NCBI RefSeq assembly: GCF_004167665.1
Contig: NZ_SEWE01000043.1
Location: forward strand, 1 to 38,456
Reading direction: 5' to 3'
Origin: Hymenobacter persicinus
GTDB taxonomy: Bacteria > Bacteroidota > Bacteroidia > Cytophagales > Hymenobacteraceae
Length of the DNA: 38,456 bases
Made by a program: the position numbers and the translations under genes
Notes under the pieces: generated by a model
The model's database searches: none
Told to the model about the DNA's origin: nothing
The model's input: the letters and a program-made list of their open reading frames with translations, nothing else
In this document: positions 24,304 through 32,757 of the stretch, one piece after another
Position numbering within the stretch: the stretch's first letter is position 1
Layout of the letters: each line of letters starts with the position of its first letter

Positions 24304-24645
24304 CTACTGGAGCAGGAAATACAGCCCTCCGGTCAGGGGCAGCGTCAGGGAGGTGAGCAGCAGCAGGAACCCGGGCACGGTGAGGGTATCGACCAGCCCC
24401 AGGCGAAACAGCCCGTAGATCAGCAGGGCGGCGAGCAGGCTGGCCGGCAGCAGAAGTAGCAGCGCCGGGGCCAGCTGCCCGGGTGCTCTGCTCAACGCCA
24501 GCAGGCCTAGCAGCAGGATCGTCAACTCCAGGAGCAGCAGCAGCGAAACCCAGGCGGACCGGGGGCGCGGGGACGACTTTTCCCCGGTGGTGCCCAGGAA
24601 AAGCAGGTCCGTTACGAAACCGAGCACTTGAAAAAAGTCGGACAT
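24304..24645 (-). CDS. Small hypothetical membrane protein
   Basis: A 113-residue protein with three long hydrophobic segments (about residues 32-52, 60-82 and 90-112), including WVSLLLLLELTILLLGLLAL and the C-terminal GFLLLLTSLTLPLTGGLYFL. The ATG at 24645 (MSDFFQVLGFVTDLLFLG) gives a short soluble or re-entrant N-terminus. No family is recognised. A -7-like TATCTTTA on the minus strand at 24714-24721 lies about 70 bases upstream. Leu-rich GC-rich frames can mimic membrane proteins, so this is less certain than its neighbours. Confidence 0.6.
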   Translation of the reverse strand: MSDFFQVLGFVTDLLFLGTTGEKSSPRPRSAWVSLLLLLELTILLLGLLALSRAPGQLAPALLLLLPASLLAALLIYGLFRLGLVDTLTVPGFLLLLTSLTLPLTGGLYFLLQ

Positions 24646-24814
24646 CCTGAGCAGGGGTGAATCGGGACGGGCCAGCAACTTCGCCTTGCCCGACCACCAA
24701 CGGGCGGCAGTCTTAAAGATACTACTTCTCGCTTGACAGCGGTGCCGCCACCCGGCGCCGGCCTGGGTCAGAGGCCGCGGGTGTCCGGGGTGAAACGGCC
24801 GGTAGTGGAGGAGC

Positions 24815-25510
24815 TCAGCTTGCCAGCGCGGTCTGCAGGAGCTGGTTGAGCCGGTCGGCGAGCTGGGCGGCTTCGTGGTGAATGGCGGGGGTGCCCACGG
24901 GGTTGCCGTGCCGGTCGACGGTGGTGCCGCTGCTGCCGATGTCGGCCAGCAGGGCCAGGCTGTCGAGCAGGTTGAGGGCTGGGGCGGGTCGGCCCAGGGC
25001 AGTCGACTCGGTGCCGGTCCGCCGCAGTTCGAGCAGCAGCAGCAGGGTAGTGGCCAAGTGTTCGAGCAGCTCCCGCTCGTCGGAGGAGAAGGGGCGGGCC
25101 TGATAGTCGAGCACGCACAGGGCCCCGATGTTGAAGCCGTCGGGGGTGCGCAGGCAGTGGCTGGCGTAGAAGCCGAGTTGAAGCTGCTTCACCAGGCGCG
25201 GGTCAATCTGGGTGCTGGGTCGGGTGTGCAGGTCCTCAAACACGGTGCCCTGCTCGTGCAGAATCGACACGGAGCACAGCGAGGTCGACCGGGCCGCCTG
25301 GCTCAGGCCGGGCAGTCCGAAGTTGGCCTTAAACCAGACGTGGTCCCGCTCGACAAAGGAAACCAGCGCAATGGGGACGCTGAAAAGCTTGGCCGTCAGG
25401 GCCGCGAAGTCGTCGAAAAGGGCTTCGGGAGCCGGGCCGAGGGCCTGGTAGCGGTGCAGCGCCCGTAAGCGGTCCTCATCGTTGCCGGGAATCAAGGAAG
25501 AAAAAGGCAA
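24815..25510 (-). CDS. GAF domain-containing protein
   Basis: A protein of up to 231 residues with one GAF domain (about residues 25-170). Motifs are ALFDDFAALTAKLFSVPIAL, VSFVERDHVWFKANFGLPG, SLCSVSILHEQGTVFEDL, FYASHCLRTPDGFNIGALCV and FSSDERELLEHLAT. GAF domains bind small ligands or chromophores, and this subgroup (ERDHVWFK...GL) often lacks an output domain. Here a C-terminal 60-residue tail without a known domain follows (RHGNPVGTPAIHHEAAQLAD). No ATG is available at the front. TTG at 25510 opens the frame, and TTG at 25495 (IPGNDEDRLRALHRYQAL) matches the usual start of this subgroup better. Confidence 0.85.
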   Translation of the reverse strand: MPFSSLIPGNDEDRLRALHRYQALGPAPEALFDDFAALTAKLFSVPIALVSFVERDHVWFKANFGLPGLSQAARSTSLCSVSILHEQGTVFEDLHTRPSTQIDPRLVKQLQLGFYASHCLRTPDGFNIGALCVLDYQARPFSSDERELLEHLATTLLLLLELRRTGTESTALGRPAPALNLLDSLALLADIGSSGTTVDRHGNPVGTPAIHHEAAQLADRLNQLLQTALAS

Positions 25511-25688
25511 ATGGATGAGGGTAAAGAGTACGCGAATAAGACCTTATACGAACCTGCGGGCCGCCGGATGATTAGGTTTTTCACTATGTTTTGCGGATGG
25601 GAGCCCCGAGGGGCAGGGCCAACCAGCCCGAAAGGAAGGCCCCAGGAAGTATCTCCGCCCGGTCGTTCCGCGCCTCACCCGAATGAGT

Positions 25689-25696
25689 TACCTTTG
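25689..25696 (+). promoter_or_regulatory. -7 box of the ABC-F gene
   Basis: TACCTTTG, a perfect TAnnTTTG, 20 bases before the ATG at 25717. A partial TTC lies at the -33 position. Confidence 0.5.
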
Positions 25697-25716
25697 CCAC
25701 TTCATAGCAAAGCAGG

Positions 25717-27612
25717 ATGATTTCGATTAACGACCTTGATTTCCATTTTGGCTCCCGTACGCTCTACGACAAGGCCAACCTCCACATTAAGCCCAAAGAC
25801 AAGATTGGCCTGATCGGGCTCAACGGCACGGGCAAATCGACGCTGCTGCGGGTGCTGGTGGGCGAGTACAAGGCCGACGGCGGCTCCATCTCGATGAGCA
25901 AGGACGTTACGCTGGGCTTTCTGAATCAGGATCTGCTCAGCTACGACACCCACGAAAGCATCCTCACGGTGGCCATGCAGGCTTTCGAGGAAGCCCTGAA
26001 CCTGCAAAAGCGCATCGACGAAATCCTGGTTGAGTTCGAAACCAACTACACCGACGACCTGGTCGAGAAGCTGGCCGACGCGCAGGAGCGCTTCGAGGCC
26101 CTGGGCGGCTACACCATGCAGGCTCAGGCGGAGGAAATTTTGGAAGGTCTGGGCTTCACCACCGAGGAGCTCCAGAAGCCGCTGAAAACCTTCTCCGGGG
26201 GCTGGCGCATGCGGGTAATGCTGGCCAAGATCCTGCTCCAGAAGCCCAGCCTGCTGCTGCTCGACGAACCCACCAACCACTTGGACTTGCCCTCCATCAA
26301 GTGGATTGAAAACTACCTGTCCAGCTACGAGGGCGCCGTTATCATCGTCTCCCACGACCGGGAGTTCCTGGACCGCACCACCAACACGACCGTGGAAGTG
26401 ACCGGGGGCAAGCTGGTGCAGTACGCCGGCAACTACTCGTACTACCTCGAAGAAAAAGAGGAGCGCAACGCCATTCAGAAGGGCGCCTTCGAAAACCAGC
26501 AGGCCCAGATCCGGCAGGCCGAGCGCTTCATTGAGCGCTTCAAGGCCAAAGCCTCGAAGGCCAAGCAGGCCCAGAGCCGGGTGAAAGCCCTCGACAAGCT
26601 GGAGCGCATCGAAGACGTGGCCGGCGACGCGGCCAAGGTCAACATCAAGTTCAACTTCACCGTGCAGCCCGGCCGCCACATCCTGCGCATGGAGCACGTG
26701 GGCAAGAAGTACGGCGAGAAGCTCATCTTCCGCGACACCCACGTGCACATCGAGCGGGGCGACAAAATTGCCCTCATTGGGGCCAACGGCAAGGGAAAAT
26801 CTACGCTCATGCGCCTGGTGGCGGGGCAGGAGGCGCCCACGGCCGGCAACCACCAACTCGGCCACAACGTCATCATGTCGTTCTACGCCCAGCACCAGCT
26901 CGAAAGTCTGAACGTGGACAACGAGATTCTGCAGGAAATGAGCGAGGCCGGCTCCAAGCGCAACGACATGGAGCTACGCTCGGTGCTGGGCTCGTTCCTG
27001 TTCACCGGCGACCAGGTCTACAAGAAAATCAAGGTGCTCAGCGGGGGCGAGAAAAGCCGGGTGGCGCTGGCCAAAACCCTGATTTCGGAGGCCAACTTCC
27101 TGCTCCTCGACGAACCGACCAACCACCTGGACATGCAGTCGGTAAACATCCTGATCCAGGCCCTGGAGCAGTACGAGGGCACGTTCATCGTCATCAGCCA
27201 CGACCGATTCTTCGTGGAAAACGTGGCCACCAAGATCTGGTTTATCGAGGACTACCAGCTCAAGGAATACCCCGGCACCTACGCCGAGTACGAGCTCTGG
27301 CAGGAAGACCGGGAGAAGGCGGCCAAGAAAGCCGGCCTGCCCTCGCCGTCGGCCCCCAAGCCCCTGCCTAAGCCCGAGCCGGTGAAGGAAACGGTCCCGG
27401 CCTCGCCCAGCAGCTCCAAGCAGAAAAAGGAGCTGGCCGAGGTGGAAGCCCGCATTGAGAGCCTGGAAAAGGAGCTGGCTCAGTACGAAGCCCAGCTCGC
27501 CGACCCTGGCATCTACGGCAACGCCGCCCAGCTCAAGGACGCCACGCTCAAGTTTGAGCAGGTGAAAAAAGAGCTGGCCGCCCAGACCAAGCGCTGGGAA
27601 GAACTGATGTAG
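25717..27612 (+). CDS. ABC-F family ATP-binding protein
   Basis: A 631-residue soluble protein with two fused ATPase domains and no membrane part, the ABC-F layout of ribosome-associated translation factors (EttA, Uup, YheS and antibiotic-protection relatives). Domain 1 has Walker A GLNGTGKS at 34-41, signature FSGGWRMRVMLAK at 159-171 and Walker B LLLLDEPTNHLDL. Domain 2 has GANGKGKS at 355-362, LSGGEKSRVALAK and LLLDEPTNHLDM. The linker between them is charged and helical (FIERFKAKASKAKQAQSRVK), and the C-terminus carries a Pro-rich spacer and a coiled coil (AEVEARIESLEKELAQYEAQ) like that of Uup. Both ATP sites look intact. It is monocistronic. Confidence 0.93.
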   Translation: MISINDLDFHFGSRTLYDKANLHIKPKDKIGLIGLNGTGKSTLLRVLVGEYKADGGSISMSKDVTLGFLNQDLLSYDTHESILTVAMQAFEEALNLQKRIDEILVEFETNYTDDLVEKLADAQERFEALGGYTMQAQAEEILEGLGFTTEELQKPLKTFSGGWRMRVMLAKILLQKPSLLLLDEPTNHLDLPSIKWIENYLSSYEGAVIIVSHDREFLDRTTNTTVEVTGGKLVQYAGNYSYYLEEKEERNAIQKGAFENQQAQIRQAERFIERFKAKASKAKQAQSRVKALDKLERIEDVAGDAAKVNIKFNFTVQPGRHILRMEHVGKKYGEKLIFRDTHVHIERGDKIALIGANGKGKSTLMRLVAGQEAPTAGNHQLGHNVIMSFYAQHQLESLNVDNEILQEMSEAGSKRNDMELRSVLGSFLFTGDQVYKKIKVLSGGEKSRVALAKTLISEANFLLLDEPTNHLDMQSVNILIQALEQYEGTFIVISHDRFFVENVATKIWFIEDYQLKEYPGTYAEYELWQEDREKAAKKAGLPSPSAPKPLPKPEPVKETVPASPSSSKQKKELAEVEARIESLEKELAQYEAQLADPGIYGNAAQLKDATLKFEQVKKELAAQTKRWEELM

Positions 27613-27635
27613 GCGCCTCAACTGGCTCTGCCCCT

Positions 27636-27687
27636 AAAACACCAGCGGCGCTGCTTCCGACAAGGGAGGCAGCGCCGCTGGTGTTTT
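27636..27687. terminator. Bidirectional terminator between the ABC-F and cold-shock genes
   Basis: A 19-bp perfect stem (27636-27654 with 27669-27687) has a 14-base loop, an A tract on the left and a T tract on the right. It lies between convergent genes and is one of the longest hairpins here. Confidence 0.92.
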
Positions 27688-27709
27688 GCTTTCGGACGAA
27701 GCGGGGTGG

Positions 27710-27922
27710 TTACCGGCTGCGGGTGATGTTGGCCGCTTCCTGCTTGCCGCCGTGGCCCATCACGGTTTCGAAGGTTACCTGCTCGCCCTCGTTGAGAGTT
27801 TTGCGGCCTTCGCCCAGGATGTTGGAATGGTGGGCAAAGACGTCCTCTTTACCGGATTCGGGGGTGATGAAGCCGAAGCCTTTGGCGTCGTTAAACCATT
27901 TGACGGTTCCTTTTTCTGGCAT
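27710..27922 (-). CDS. Cold shock domain protein
   Basis: A 70-residue single-domain RNA/DNA-binding protein of the CspA family. KGTVKWFNDAKGFGFITP contains RNP1 (residues 14-19), and DVFAHHSNI at 27-35 contains RNP2. Length is standard. The ATG at 27922 (MPEKGTVKW) is chosen over a long in-frame extension to 28084 that would add 54 non-homologous residues. Such proteins melt RNA secondary structure, help translation in the cold, and often act constitutively too. A promoter box lies at 27985-27992 and its leader begins with a hairpin at 27959-27980. It is convergent with the ABC-F gene. Confidence 0.93.
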   Translation of the reverse strand: MPEKGTVKWFNDAKGFGFITPESGKEDVFAHHSNILGEGRKTLNEGEQVTFETVMGHGGKQEAANITRSR

Positions 27923-27958
27923 CAGGATAGTTGTTTTACCGTGGAGTTGATGGGAAAA

Positions 27959-27980
27959 GGCCCGCGCATCCAAGCGGGCC
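27959..27980 (-). promoter_or_regulatory. Leader hairpin of the cold-shock mRNA
   Basis: GGCCCGC (27959-27965) pairs with GCGGGCC (27974-27980) around eight bases. On the minus strand it starts within a few bases of the predicted transcription start (-7 box TACCTTCG at 27985-27992) and is followed by TTTT. It could stabilise the 5' end or act as an attenuator. Confidence 0.55.
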
Positions 27981-27984
27981 GGGG

Positions 27985-27992
27985 CGAAGGTA
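27985..27992 (-). promoter_or_regulatory. Likely -7 box of the cold-shock gene
   Basis: The minus strand reads TACCTTCG, one mismatch from TAnnTTTG, giving a leader of about 55 bases before the ATG at 27922. Confidence 0.45.
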
Positions 27993-28106
27993 AAAGGAAT
28001 TTGCGGGGGCAGCCCCAACCGGGGGCCGGCCGCCAACCCCGGCCGGGGCGGGGCGCGTAAGCAACTGGGCGGCCCCGCCACCACTCCGCGAAGCCGAAGT
28101 TCCCGC

Positions 28107-28114
28107 TACATTTG
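28107..28114 (+). promoter_or_regulatory. -7 box directly before the T9SS plug gene
   Basis: TACATTTG, a perfect TAnnTTTG, ends five bases before the ATG at 28120. The predicted transcription start therefore falls on or next to the start codon, implying a leaderless mRNA. Confidence 0.55.
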
Positions 28115-28119
28115 CCCTT

Positions 28120-29463
28120 ATGCCTCGTTTGCTTCCCCTCGCCGCCCTGCTGCTGGCCACCGCCTGCGTGCCCCTGGGTACGCCCATCACCGACCCCAAC
28201 GCCGCCCGCCGCCCCGCCAGCCAGCAGCCCGCCCCGGGTTACTACGCCGACAAAACCATCCGCTACGAGGACTACGTCTACAACCCTGACGTGCGCTCGG
28301 TGCAGTGCTACGTGGCCACGGGCCAGCCCACGGAGGTGTTTCAGCCGCCGGTAGTGCCGCTGAGCCAGGGCCAGCCCGTCACGCTGGAGTTCGACCTGCT
28401 GGGCTCGACTTCCCAGCGCTTCACGGCCAAGCTCGTGCACTGCGACGCTAACTGGCAGCCTTCGGTGCTGACTGACATGCAGTTTTTGAGCGAGATAAAT
28501 GAGTTTCTCATCACCGACTACCGCACCGGCGTGGGCACAAAAGTGCCGTTTTACCACTACCGCCTGCAGATGCCCCGGGTGAAGCTCAGCGGCAACTACC
28601 TGCTGCTGGTCCAGAGCCAGGGCGGCGTGCCGGTGCTCAGCCGCCGGGTGCTGGTCTACGAAAACCAGGTGGAGGTGAGCCTGCGGCAGGGCATTCCGGT
28701 GGCCGGTGCCGAGCGGTACACGATGCAGCAGGTCGACTTTGCCATCAACTACGGGGGACTGAACCTGGTCAACCCGGCCCAGGAGGTGAAGGTGATGCTG
28801 CGCCAGAACTTTCGTTGGGACAACGCCAAGTACAACCTGCGCCCCACCTTCGTGCGCGACGCCGACCGCCGCCTGGAGTACCAGTACTTCAACTTCGAAA
28901 ATGCCTTTGCCGCCGGCAACGAGTTCCGCTTTTTCGACCTGCGCTCCCTGCGGGTAATGGGGGCCGGCATGGCCCAGCTCGACCCGAATACGTCGCCGCG
29001 CAGCGTGGCCCTGACCCCCGAAACCACCCGCAACGGGCAGGCCTACTCCCAGTACGACGACATCAACGGGCAGCGCGTGTTCGAAAACCGGGAGTACGGC
29101 AACGGCGCCACCAATGGCGACTACGCCAACGTGACCTTCCAGCTCCGGGCTGAGCAGCAGGCCCCCGGCCCGGTTTACATCCTGGGGGCCCTCACCGACT
29201 GGAAGCTCAAGGACGAGTTTAGGATGAGCTACGACCCCGAAACCCAGCAGTACAGTGCCCAGGTTCTGCTCAAACAGGGCTACTACAACTACACCTACGT
29301 GGTAGCCAAGCCCGGGGCGGTGCCCGACGGGGTCTACTTCGAAGGCAGCCACCAGGAAACCGAAAACCAGTACGACCTGCTGGTGTACTACCGTCCGCCC
29401 GGCACCCGCGCCGACCTGCTCATCGGCTACCAGGCCATCGACATCAACAGCCGGCAGCGGTAA
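28120..29463 (+). CDS. Type IX secretion system plug protein (DUF5103 family), lipoprotein
   Basis: A 447-residue lipoprotein: MPRLLPLAALLLATACVP has a lipobox with Cys16. The mature part has the DUF5103 pattern: IRYEDYVYNPDVRSVQCYV, PLSQGQPVTLEFDLLG, LVHCDANWQPSVLTDMQFLS, ITDYRTGVGTKVPFYHYRLQ and LVYENQVEVSLRQGIPVAG. The C-terminal section holds VYILGALTDWKLKDEFRMSY and LLKQGYYNYTYVV, strands of the last domain. This family was identified as the plug that closes the SprA translocon pore of the Bacteroidota type IX secretion system. It is probably essential for gated export rather than being a substrate. No other T9SS gene is adjacent. Confidence 0.85.
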   Translation: MPRLLPLAALLLATACVPLGTPITDPNAARRPASQQPAPGYYADKTIRYEDYVYNPDVRSVQCYVATGQPTEVFQPPVVPLSQGQPVTLEFDLLGSTSQRFTAKLVHCDANWQPSVLTDMQFLSEINEFLITDYRTGVGTKVPFYHYRLQMPRVKLSGNYLLLVQSQGGVPVLSRRVLVYENQVEVSLRQGIPVAGAERYTMQQVDFAINYGGLNLVNPAQEVKVMLRQNFRWDNAKYNLRPTFVRDADRRLEYQYFNFENAFAAGNEFRFFDLRSLRVMGAGMAQLDPNTSPRSVALTPETTRNGQAYSQYDDINGQRVFENREYGNGATNGDYANVTFQLRAEQQAPGPVYILGALTDWKLKDEFRMSYDPETQQYSAQVLLKQGYYNYTYVVAKPGAVPDGVYFEGSHQETENQYDLLVYYRPPGTRADLLIGYQAIDINSRQR

Positions 29464-29531
29464 GCGGGGCCGGGGCGTAACCAAACCGGAGCGCTGGCGT
29501 TGCAAAGCAACCATCTTCCTGCCCTTCGCTT

Positions 29532-30986
29532 ATGAAACCACGCTTCCTGCTCGTTCCCGCCCTGCTCGCCGCCGGCGCCTGTTCTACCAACCCCGTTACG
29601 GGCAAAAAAGAGATAATGCTCGTCTCGAAAGGGCAGGAGCTGGCCATGGGCCAGCAGTCGGACCCGGCCGTGACGGCCCAGTTCGGCCTCTACCCGGACC
29701 AGAAGATCCAGAACTTCATCAACGAGAAGGGCAAGGCCATGGGCGCCATTTCCCACCGCCCCGACCTGACCTACCAGTTCCGCGTCGTCGACTCGCCGGT
29801 GATAAATGCCTTTGCCATCCCCGGGGGCTACGTGTACTTCACCCGGGGCATCATGGCCCACTTCAACAACGAGGCGCAGTTTGCCGGCGTGCTGGGCCAC
29901 GAAATCGGCCACGTCACGGCCCGGCACTCGGCCAAGCAGCAAACCAACGCCATTATCGGGCAGGTGGGGCTAATGGGCGCCATGATTGCCTCGCCCAAGC
30001 TGGCCCAGTTCGGCGAGCAGGCCTCCCAGGGCCTGCAATTGCTGTTTCTCAAGTTCGGCCGCGACGACGAAAGCCAGTCCGATGAGCTGGGCGTGCAGTA
30101 TTCGAGCAAAATCGGCTACGACGCCTCCCAGATGGCCGACTTCTTCCAGACCCTGCAGCGGGAGCAGGAGAAAAGCGGCACCCCGGCCATTCCTGACTTT
30201 CTCTCGACCCACCCCAACCCCGCGGACCGCTACAACCGCGTGCACGAGCTGGCCGACCAGTGGAAGCAGCAGAACGGCAACCCGAAAAACCTGAAAATCA
30301 ACCGGGACCAGTACCTGCGCCTGATTGACGGCATCGTGTACGGAGAGGATCCGCGCCAGGGCTTCGTGGAAAACAACACCTTTTACCACCCCGAGCTCAA
30401 GTTTCGCTTTCCGGTGCCCAGCGGCTGGAAAACCCAAAATACGCCCCAGCAATTTCAGATGGCCGACCCCGCCGGCAAGGCTCTGATGATGCTGACTTTG
30501 GCCCCCGGCGCTTCCCTCGACGAGGCCGCCCAGGCGTTGGTCAAGCAGTTCAGCCTCCAGCCCGCCGACTCGCGCCGGCTCACCGTGGGCGGCTTTCCGG
30601 CCCTGGCCTTCGTGGCCGACCAAGTGCAACAAGACCCCCAGACCGGGCAGCAGGTGGCCGGCGTGCGCACCCAGGTCTACCTGATCCAGGACACCAAGAC
30701 TATCTACGCCCTGCTCGGGGCCGCCGCCCCCGCCGACTTTGCCGGCTACCAGCCGGTTTTTAGCACTACCATGGATGGCTTTGCCCGCCTCACCGACCCC
30801 GACAAGCTCAACCGCCAGCCCGAGCACGTGCGCGTCAAAACTCTGAAGCTGCGCAGCAACCTGCGCCAGGCGCTGGTCACCAACGGCGTGCCGGAGTCCC
30901 GGCTCGAGGAAATGGCCATCCTCAACGGCATGCCGCTCAACGAGCAGGTCAATGCCGGCTCCCTGATCAAGATGGTGGGCAAGTAG
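29532..30986 (+). CDS. M48 family metalloprotease, lipoprotein (first of two paralogues)
   Basis: A 484-residue zinc metalloprotease with a lipobox (MKPRFLLVPALLAAGACSTN, Cys17). The catalytic motif is LGHEIGHVTARH (H123, E124, H127), with a likely third ligand Glu180 in GRDDESQSDELG. Between them is a hydrophobic or amphipathic region. The peptidase part ends near residue 240 (TFLSTHP-type motif, here DFLSTHPNPADRY). A second region of about 210 residues follows, shared with the downstream paralogue (GEDPRQGFVE, RFPVPSGWKTQNTP, LEEMAILNGMPLNEQVNAGS). BepA/YfgC-type relatives degrade misassembled outer-membrane proteins in the periplasm, a reasonable role here. Confidence 0.9.
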   Translation: MKPRFLLVPALLAAGACSTNPVTGKKEIMLVSKGQELAMGQQSDPAVTAQFGLYPDQKIQNFINEKGKAMGAISHRPDLTYQFRVVDSPVINAFAIPGGYVYFTRGIMAHFNNEAQFAGVLGHEIGHVTARHSAKQQTNAIIGQVGLMGAMIASPKLAQFGEQASQGLQLLFLKFGRDDESQSDELGVQYSSKIGYDASQMADFFQTLQREQEKSGTPAIPDFLSTHPNPADRYNRVHELADQWKQQNGNPKNLKINRDQYLRLIDGIVYGEDPRQGFVENNTFYHPELKFRFPVPSGWKTQNTPQQFQMADPAGKALMMLTLAPGASLDEAAQALVKQFSLQPADSRRLTVGGFPALAFVADQVQQDPQTGQQVAGVRTQVYLIQDTKTIYALLGAAAPADFAGYQPVFSTTMDGFARLTDPDKLNRQPEHVRVKTLKLRSNLRQALVTNGVPESRLEEMAILNGMPLNEQVNAGSLIKMVGK

Positions 30987-31167
30987 CCTGCCTGCGCTGG
31001 TTCGGCGGGGACGGGCAGTCTGGCAGGTTTTTAGCATACCCGGTTGGTCGGGCCCGCGGAAACCACCGCACCAGGGCCAGCTTTCCGGCTTCGCAACCCT
31101 TGGCGCAGCCCCGCCGTTGCAAGCTCATTCTCTCCCTCCTTACGCGGTCAGAGCCGCTTCTTTGACT

Positions 31168-32655
31168 ATGAACTCCTCCCTTTTTCGTCGTTTGCTGGGC
31201 AGCGCCCTGCTCTCTTCCCTGCTGCTGCCGCTGAGCAGTGCCGTGAGTCCCCGGACTGAGGACGCCGCCGCCTGGCGGGCCAGCTGGCACACGCCCACCG
31301 GCTGGAGCATGCGCCCCGTGCAGGGACCCAAGCCCGACCCGGCCGTACTGGCCCAGTTCGGTCTCTACAACAACGCCAAGCTGCAAAGCCTGATTGATAC
31401 CAAGGGCCAGCAGATGAACAAGGTGTCGGACCGCCCCGGCGACTACGGCTTTACCATCGTCGACTCGCCGGTTATCAACGCCTTTGCCACGCCCGACGGC
31501 CACGTGTACTTCACCCGCGGCATCATGGCTTACTTCAACAACGAGGCGCAGTTTGCCGGGGTGCTCGGCCACGAACTTGGCCACATCACCGCCCGCCACG
31601 GTCAGAAGCAGCAGACTCGCAGCACCGTGGCCGGCATCGGCATGCTGCTGGGCTCCATCGTGGCCCCGCGCATCATGCAGTCGGTGGGCGGCGTGGCCCA
31701 GCAGGTGGTGGGCCTGGGGCTGCTCAAATACGGCCGCGACGCCGAGAATGAGGCCGACGGCCTGGGGGTGAAGTATTCGACTAAAATCGGCTACGACGCT
31801 TCCTACATGGCCGACTTTTTCCAGACGCTCCAGCGCACCGAGGAGCAAACCGGGGCCGGCGGCATTCCTACGTTCCTGAGCACTCACCCCAACTCGGCCG
31901 ACCGGTACACCCGGGTGAAAGGCCTCGCCGCTCAGGCCCGGCAGCAGGTCGGCAATGCCAAGCTCAACGTGAACCGGGACTCGTATCTGCGTTCCATCGA
32001 AGGACTACCGTTCGGCGAGGATCCCCGCCAGGGCTTTGTGGAAGGCGGCGCATTTTATCACCCCGACCTCAAGTTCCGCCTGCCCGTGCCCAGCGGCTGG
32101 AAAACCCAGAACTCACCCGAGCAGTTTCAGATGGCTGAGCCCAACGGCAAGGCGCTGATTGTATTCTTGGGGACGGCGGGCTCCTCGCTCAACGAAGCCG
32201 CCCAGGGCCTGGCCAAGCAGCTCGGGATGCAGTCGGCCAACGCCCAGAGCACGACCATCAACGGCTTTCCGGCCCTGGCCTTCGAAGGCGACCAGATAAC
32301 TCAGGACCAGAGCGGGCAGCAGGCCGTCGGCGCCCACGTGCTGACCTATCTGATTCAGGACGGCAAGAGCATCTTCGCCATCGTCGGCCTTACGGCACCC
32401 TCTACGTTCAGCGCTTACGCTCCCACATTCTCCAGCGTGGCCCAGGGCTACGCCCGCCTGACCGATGCCAGCAAGCTGAACCGGCAGGTGGAGAAAGTGC
32501 ACATTAAGAGCGTCAAAACCAGCACTACGCTGTCTTCGGCTCTGGCTGCCAACGGCGTCGCCAGTGCCCGCCGCGAGGAAATGGCCATCCTCAACGGCAT
32601 GAAGCTGACCGACAAGCTGCCTGCCGGGTCGCTGTTTAAAGTCGTGGGCAAGTAG
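31168..32655 (+). CDS. M48 family metalloprotease, secreted (second of two paralogues)
   Basis: A 495-residue paralogue of the preceding gene. The ATG at 31168 starts a signal peptide (MNSSLFRRLLGSALLSSLLL, then PLSSAVS) that lacks a lipobox Cys, so this copy should be soluble in the periplasm or secreted. An upstream in-frame start at 31117 adds residues without signal character. The catalytic LGHELGHITARH has H135, E136 and H139, with the third ligand Glu193 in GRDAENEADGLG. The C-terminal domain (GEDPRQGFVEGGAFYHP, RLPVPSGWKTQNSP) is the same as in the first copy. The spacer between the genes is 181 bases, so they may have separate promoters. Duplication followed by a change of localisation is the likely history. 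Confidence 0.9.
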   Translation: MNSSLFRRLLGSALLSSLLLPLSSAVSPRTEDAAAWRASWHTPTGWSMRPVQGPKPDPAVLAQFGLYNNAKLQSLIDTKGQQMNKVSDRPGDYGFTIVDSPVINAFATPDGHVYFTRGIMAYFNNEAQFAGVLGHELGHITARHGQKQQTRSTVAGIGMLLGSIVAPRIMQSVGGVAQQVVGLGLLKYGRDAENEADGLGVKYSTKIGYDASYMADFFQTLQRTEEQTGAGGIPTFLSTHPNSADRYTRVKGLAAQARQQVGNAKLNVNRDSYLRSIEGLPFGEDPRQGFVEGGAFYHPDLKFRLPVPSGWKTQNSPEQFQMAEPNGKALIVFLGTAGSSLNEAAQGLAKQLGMQSANAQSTTINGFPALAFEGDQITQDQSGQQAVGAHVLTYLIQDGKSIFAIVGLTAPSTFSAYAPTFSSVAQGYARLTDASKLNRQVEKVHIKSVKTSTTLSSALAANGVASARREEMAILNGMKLTDKLPAGSLFKVVGK

Positions 32656-32674
32656 CTCGTACCGTTGCTATTAT

Positions 32675-32723
32675 GCCAAACAAAAAGCCGCCACTCCCAA
32701 GGAGTGGCGGCTTTTTGTTTGGC
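32675..32723. terminator. Bidirectional terminator, 23-bp perfect stem
   Basis: Arms 32675-32697 and 32701-32723 are fully complementary around CAA. An A tract on the left and a T tract on the right let it act for the M48 gene (plus) and ychF (minus). Confidence 0.93.
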
Positions 32724-32757
32724 GGAAAGGCGAAGCCAGAACCGGCCTGCATTTAAT

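Noticed and set aside
25511..25717. 69-residue plus-strand frame before the ABC-F gene
   Set aside because: No coding pattern and it contains the ABC-F promoter, so it is treated as intergenic.
27922..29514. 530-residue minus-strand frame opposite the T9SS plug gene
   Set aside because: Antisense shadow with no signature, and it overlaps the cold-shock leader.
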